A DNA stretch of 6,615 nucleotides, from assembly GCA_049421025.1 (NCBI GenBank), contig JBMSMG010000079.1, positions 1 to 6,615 of the forward strand. Reading direction: 5' to 3'. Made by a program: the position numbers and the translations under genes. The notes below the pieces were generated by a model. That model saw nothing but the letters and a program-made list of their open reading frames with translations, was not told the origin of the DNA and did not search any database. Positions 6,026-6,615 of this stretch are shown piece by piece; the stretch's first letter is position 1, and the number at the start of each line of letters is the position of its first letter. This DNA is from RGUW01 sp049421025 (GTDB lineage Bacteria > Cyanobacteriota > Cyanobacteriia > PCC-6307 > Cyanobiaceae).

Positions 6026-6615
6026 CTAGCTGGCGCTGGCCTGGCTCAGAAAGTTGGCCAGCAGGTCATGGCCGCTCTGGGTGAGCACGCTTTCGGGGTG
6101 AAATTGCACGCCCTGCAGGTGCTTGTACTGGTGGTGCCTGAGCCCCATGATCGTGCCGTCTTCAAGCCAGGCGGTGATCTCGAGGCACTCAGGCAGGCTG
6201 GCGCGCTCGGCGATCAGGCTGTGGTAGCGGGTGGCCGTCAGCGGGTTGGGCAGGCCGGCAAACACCCCCTCGCCGCTGTGCAACACGGGGGAGGTTTTGC
6301 CGTGCATCTGCTCGCTGGCGCGCACAACCTTGCCGCCATACACCTGGGCAATGGCCTGGTGGCCCAGGCACACCCCCAGGGTTGGAATGCTGGGGCTGAG
6401 CTCACGCAGCACCTCCAGGCACACGCCTGATTGGTCGGGATCGCCAGGCCCTGGTGAGATCAGGATCGCGTCTGGGCTCAGGGCGCGGATCTGATCCAGC
6501 GTCAGGGCGTCGTTGCGCTCCACCCGAAGTTCAGCCGCCAGGGGGTGTTGGCCGGCCAGTTCGCCCAGGTACTGCACCAGGTTGAAGGTGAAGCTGTCGT
6601 AGTTGTCGAGAACGA
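6026..6615 (-). CDS. trpG: Anthranilate/aminodeoxychorismate synthase component II, glutamine amidotransferase subunit; first codons cut by window edge
   Basis: This is a class I (triad) glutamine amidotransferase. It hydrolyses glutamine and passes ammonia to TrpE for anthranilate, or to PabB for 4-amino-4-deoxychorismate. About 195 codons are visible, from VLDNYDSFTFNLVQYLGEL to FLSQASAS, so only about 3-4 N-terminal residues are missing. The GTG at 6577 is internal, not the start. Motifs are ISPGPGDPDQSG (oxyanion strand and chorismate-family signature), GVCLGHQAI with nucleophile Cys at codon 6368-6370, MHGKTS, and GVQFHPESVLT with catalytic His (6098-6100) and Glu (6092-6094). TrpG and PabA cannot be separated by sequence alone, and many cyanobacteria use one protein for both jobs. 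The MBL-fold gene follows after 33 bases, so the two may share a transcript. Confidence 0.95.
   Translation of the reverse strand, partial: VLDNYDSFTFNLVQYLGELAGQHPLAAELRVERNDALTLDQIRALSPDAILISPGPGDPDQSGVCLEVLRELSPSIPTLGVCLGHQAIAQVYGGKVVRASEQMHGKTSPVLHSGEGVFAGLPNPLTATRYHSLIAERASLPECLEITAWLEDGTIMGLRHHQYKHLQGVQFHPESVLTQSGHDLLANFLSQASAS

Noticed and set aside
5345..6430. Plus-strand open frame of 361 codons spanning two minus-strand genes
   Set aside because: It runs antisense through the MBL-fold gene and into trpG, has no motifs and has the same artefactual composition. Both underlying genes are well supported.
1..6615. Search for a CRISPR array, tRNA, insertion sequence, toxin-antitoxin pair or defence genes
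   Set aside because: No regularly spaced repeats, cloverleaf-like stretch, transposase motifs or defence domains were seen. All sizeable coding stretches are explained by the genes listed.

Overview
The window is a gene-dense, GC-rich stretch of bacterial chromosome. It looks like a picocyanobacterium of the Synechococcus/Cyanobium type. That assignment is an inference from protein style (the TrpG, ArgS and NadC sequences), high GC, short spacers and mostly absent Shine-Dalgarno sites. I saw no rRNA, tRNA, CRISPR array, insertion sequence or phage gene.

Layout: (1) 1-1110, minus strand: most of an NCS2/AzgA-like membrane permease whose C-terminus lies outside the window. (2) 1111-1202: a short divergent intergenic region bounded by two identical 9-bp repeats. 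(3) 1203-1364, plus strand: a possible small protein of 53 residues, not recognised. (4) 1372-5204, plus strand: nadC (NAD synthesis), argS (arginyl-tRNA synthetase) and a HisC-like PLP aminotransferase, closely packed and probably co-transcribed. (5) about 5207-5232: a weak hairpin in the short convergent gap. (6) 5228-6615, minus strand: trpG/pabA (glutamine amidotransferase subunit, missing its first few codons at the window edge), then 33 bases downstream a probably secreted metallo-beta-lactamase-fold protein that has lost its usual metal ligands.

The plus-strand cluster is housekeeping: a cofactor step, a translation step and an amino-acid transaminase, with no obvious shared pathway beyond nitrogen and amino-acid metabolism. 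The minus-strand pair joins tryptophan or folate precursor synthesis to an uncharacterised exported protein. I do not see a clear new multi-gene system. The items most worth a second look are the metal-site-degenerate MBL-fold protein, the small ORF in front of nadC, and the exact 9-bp repeats that abut both divergent start codons.
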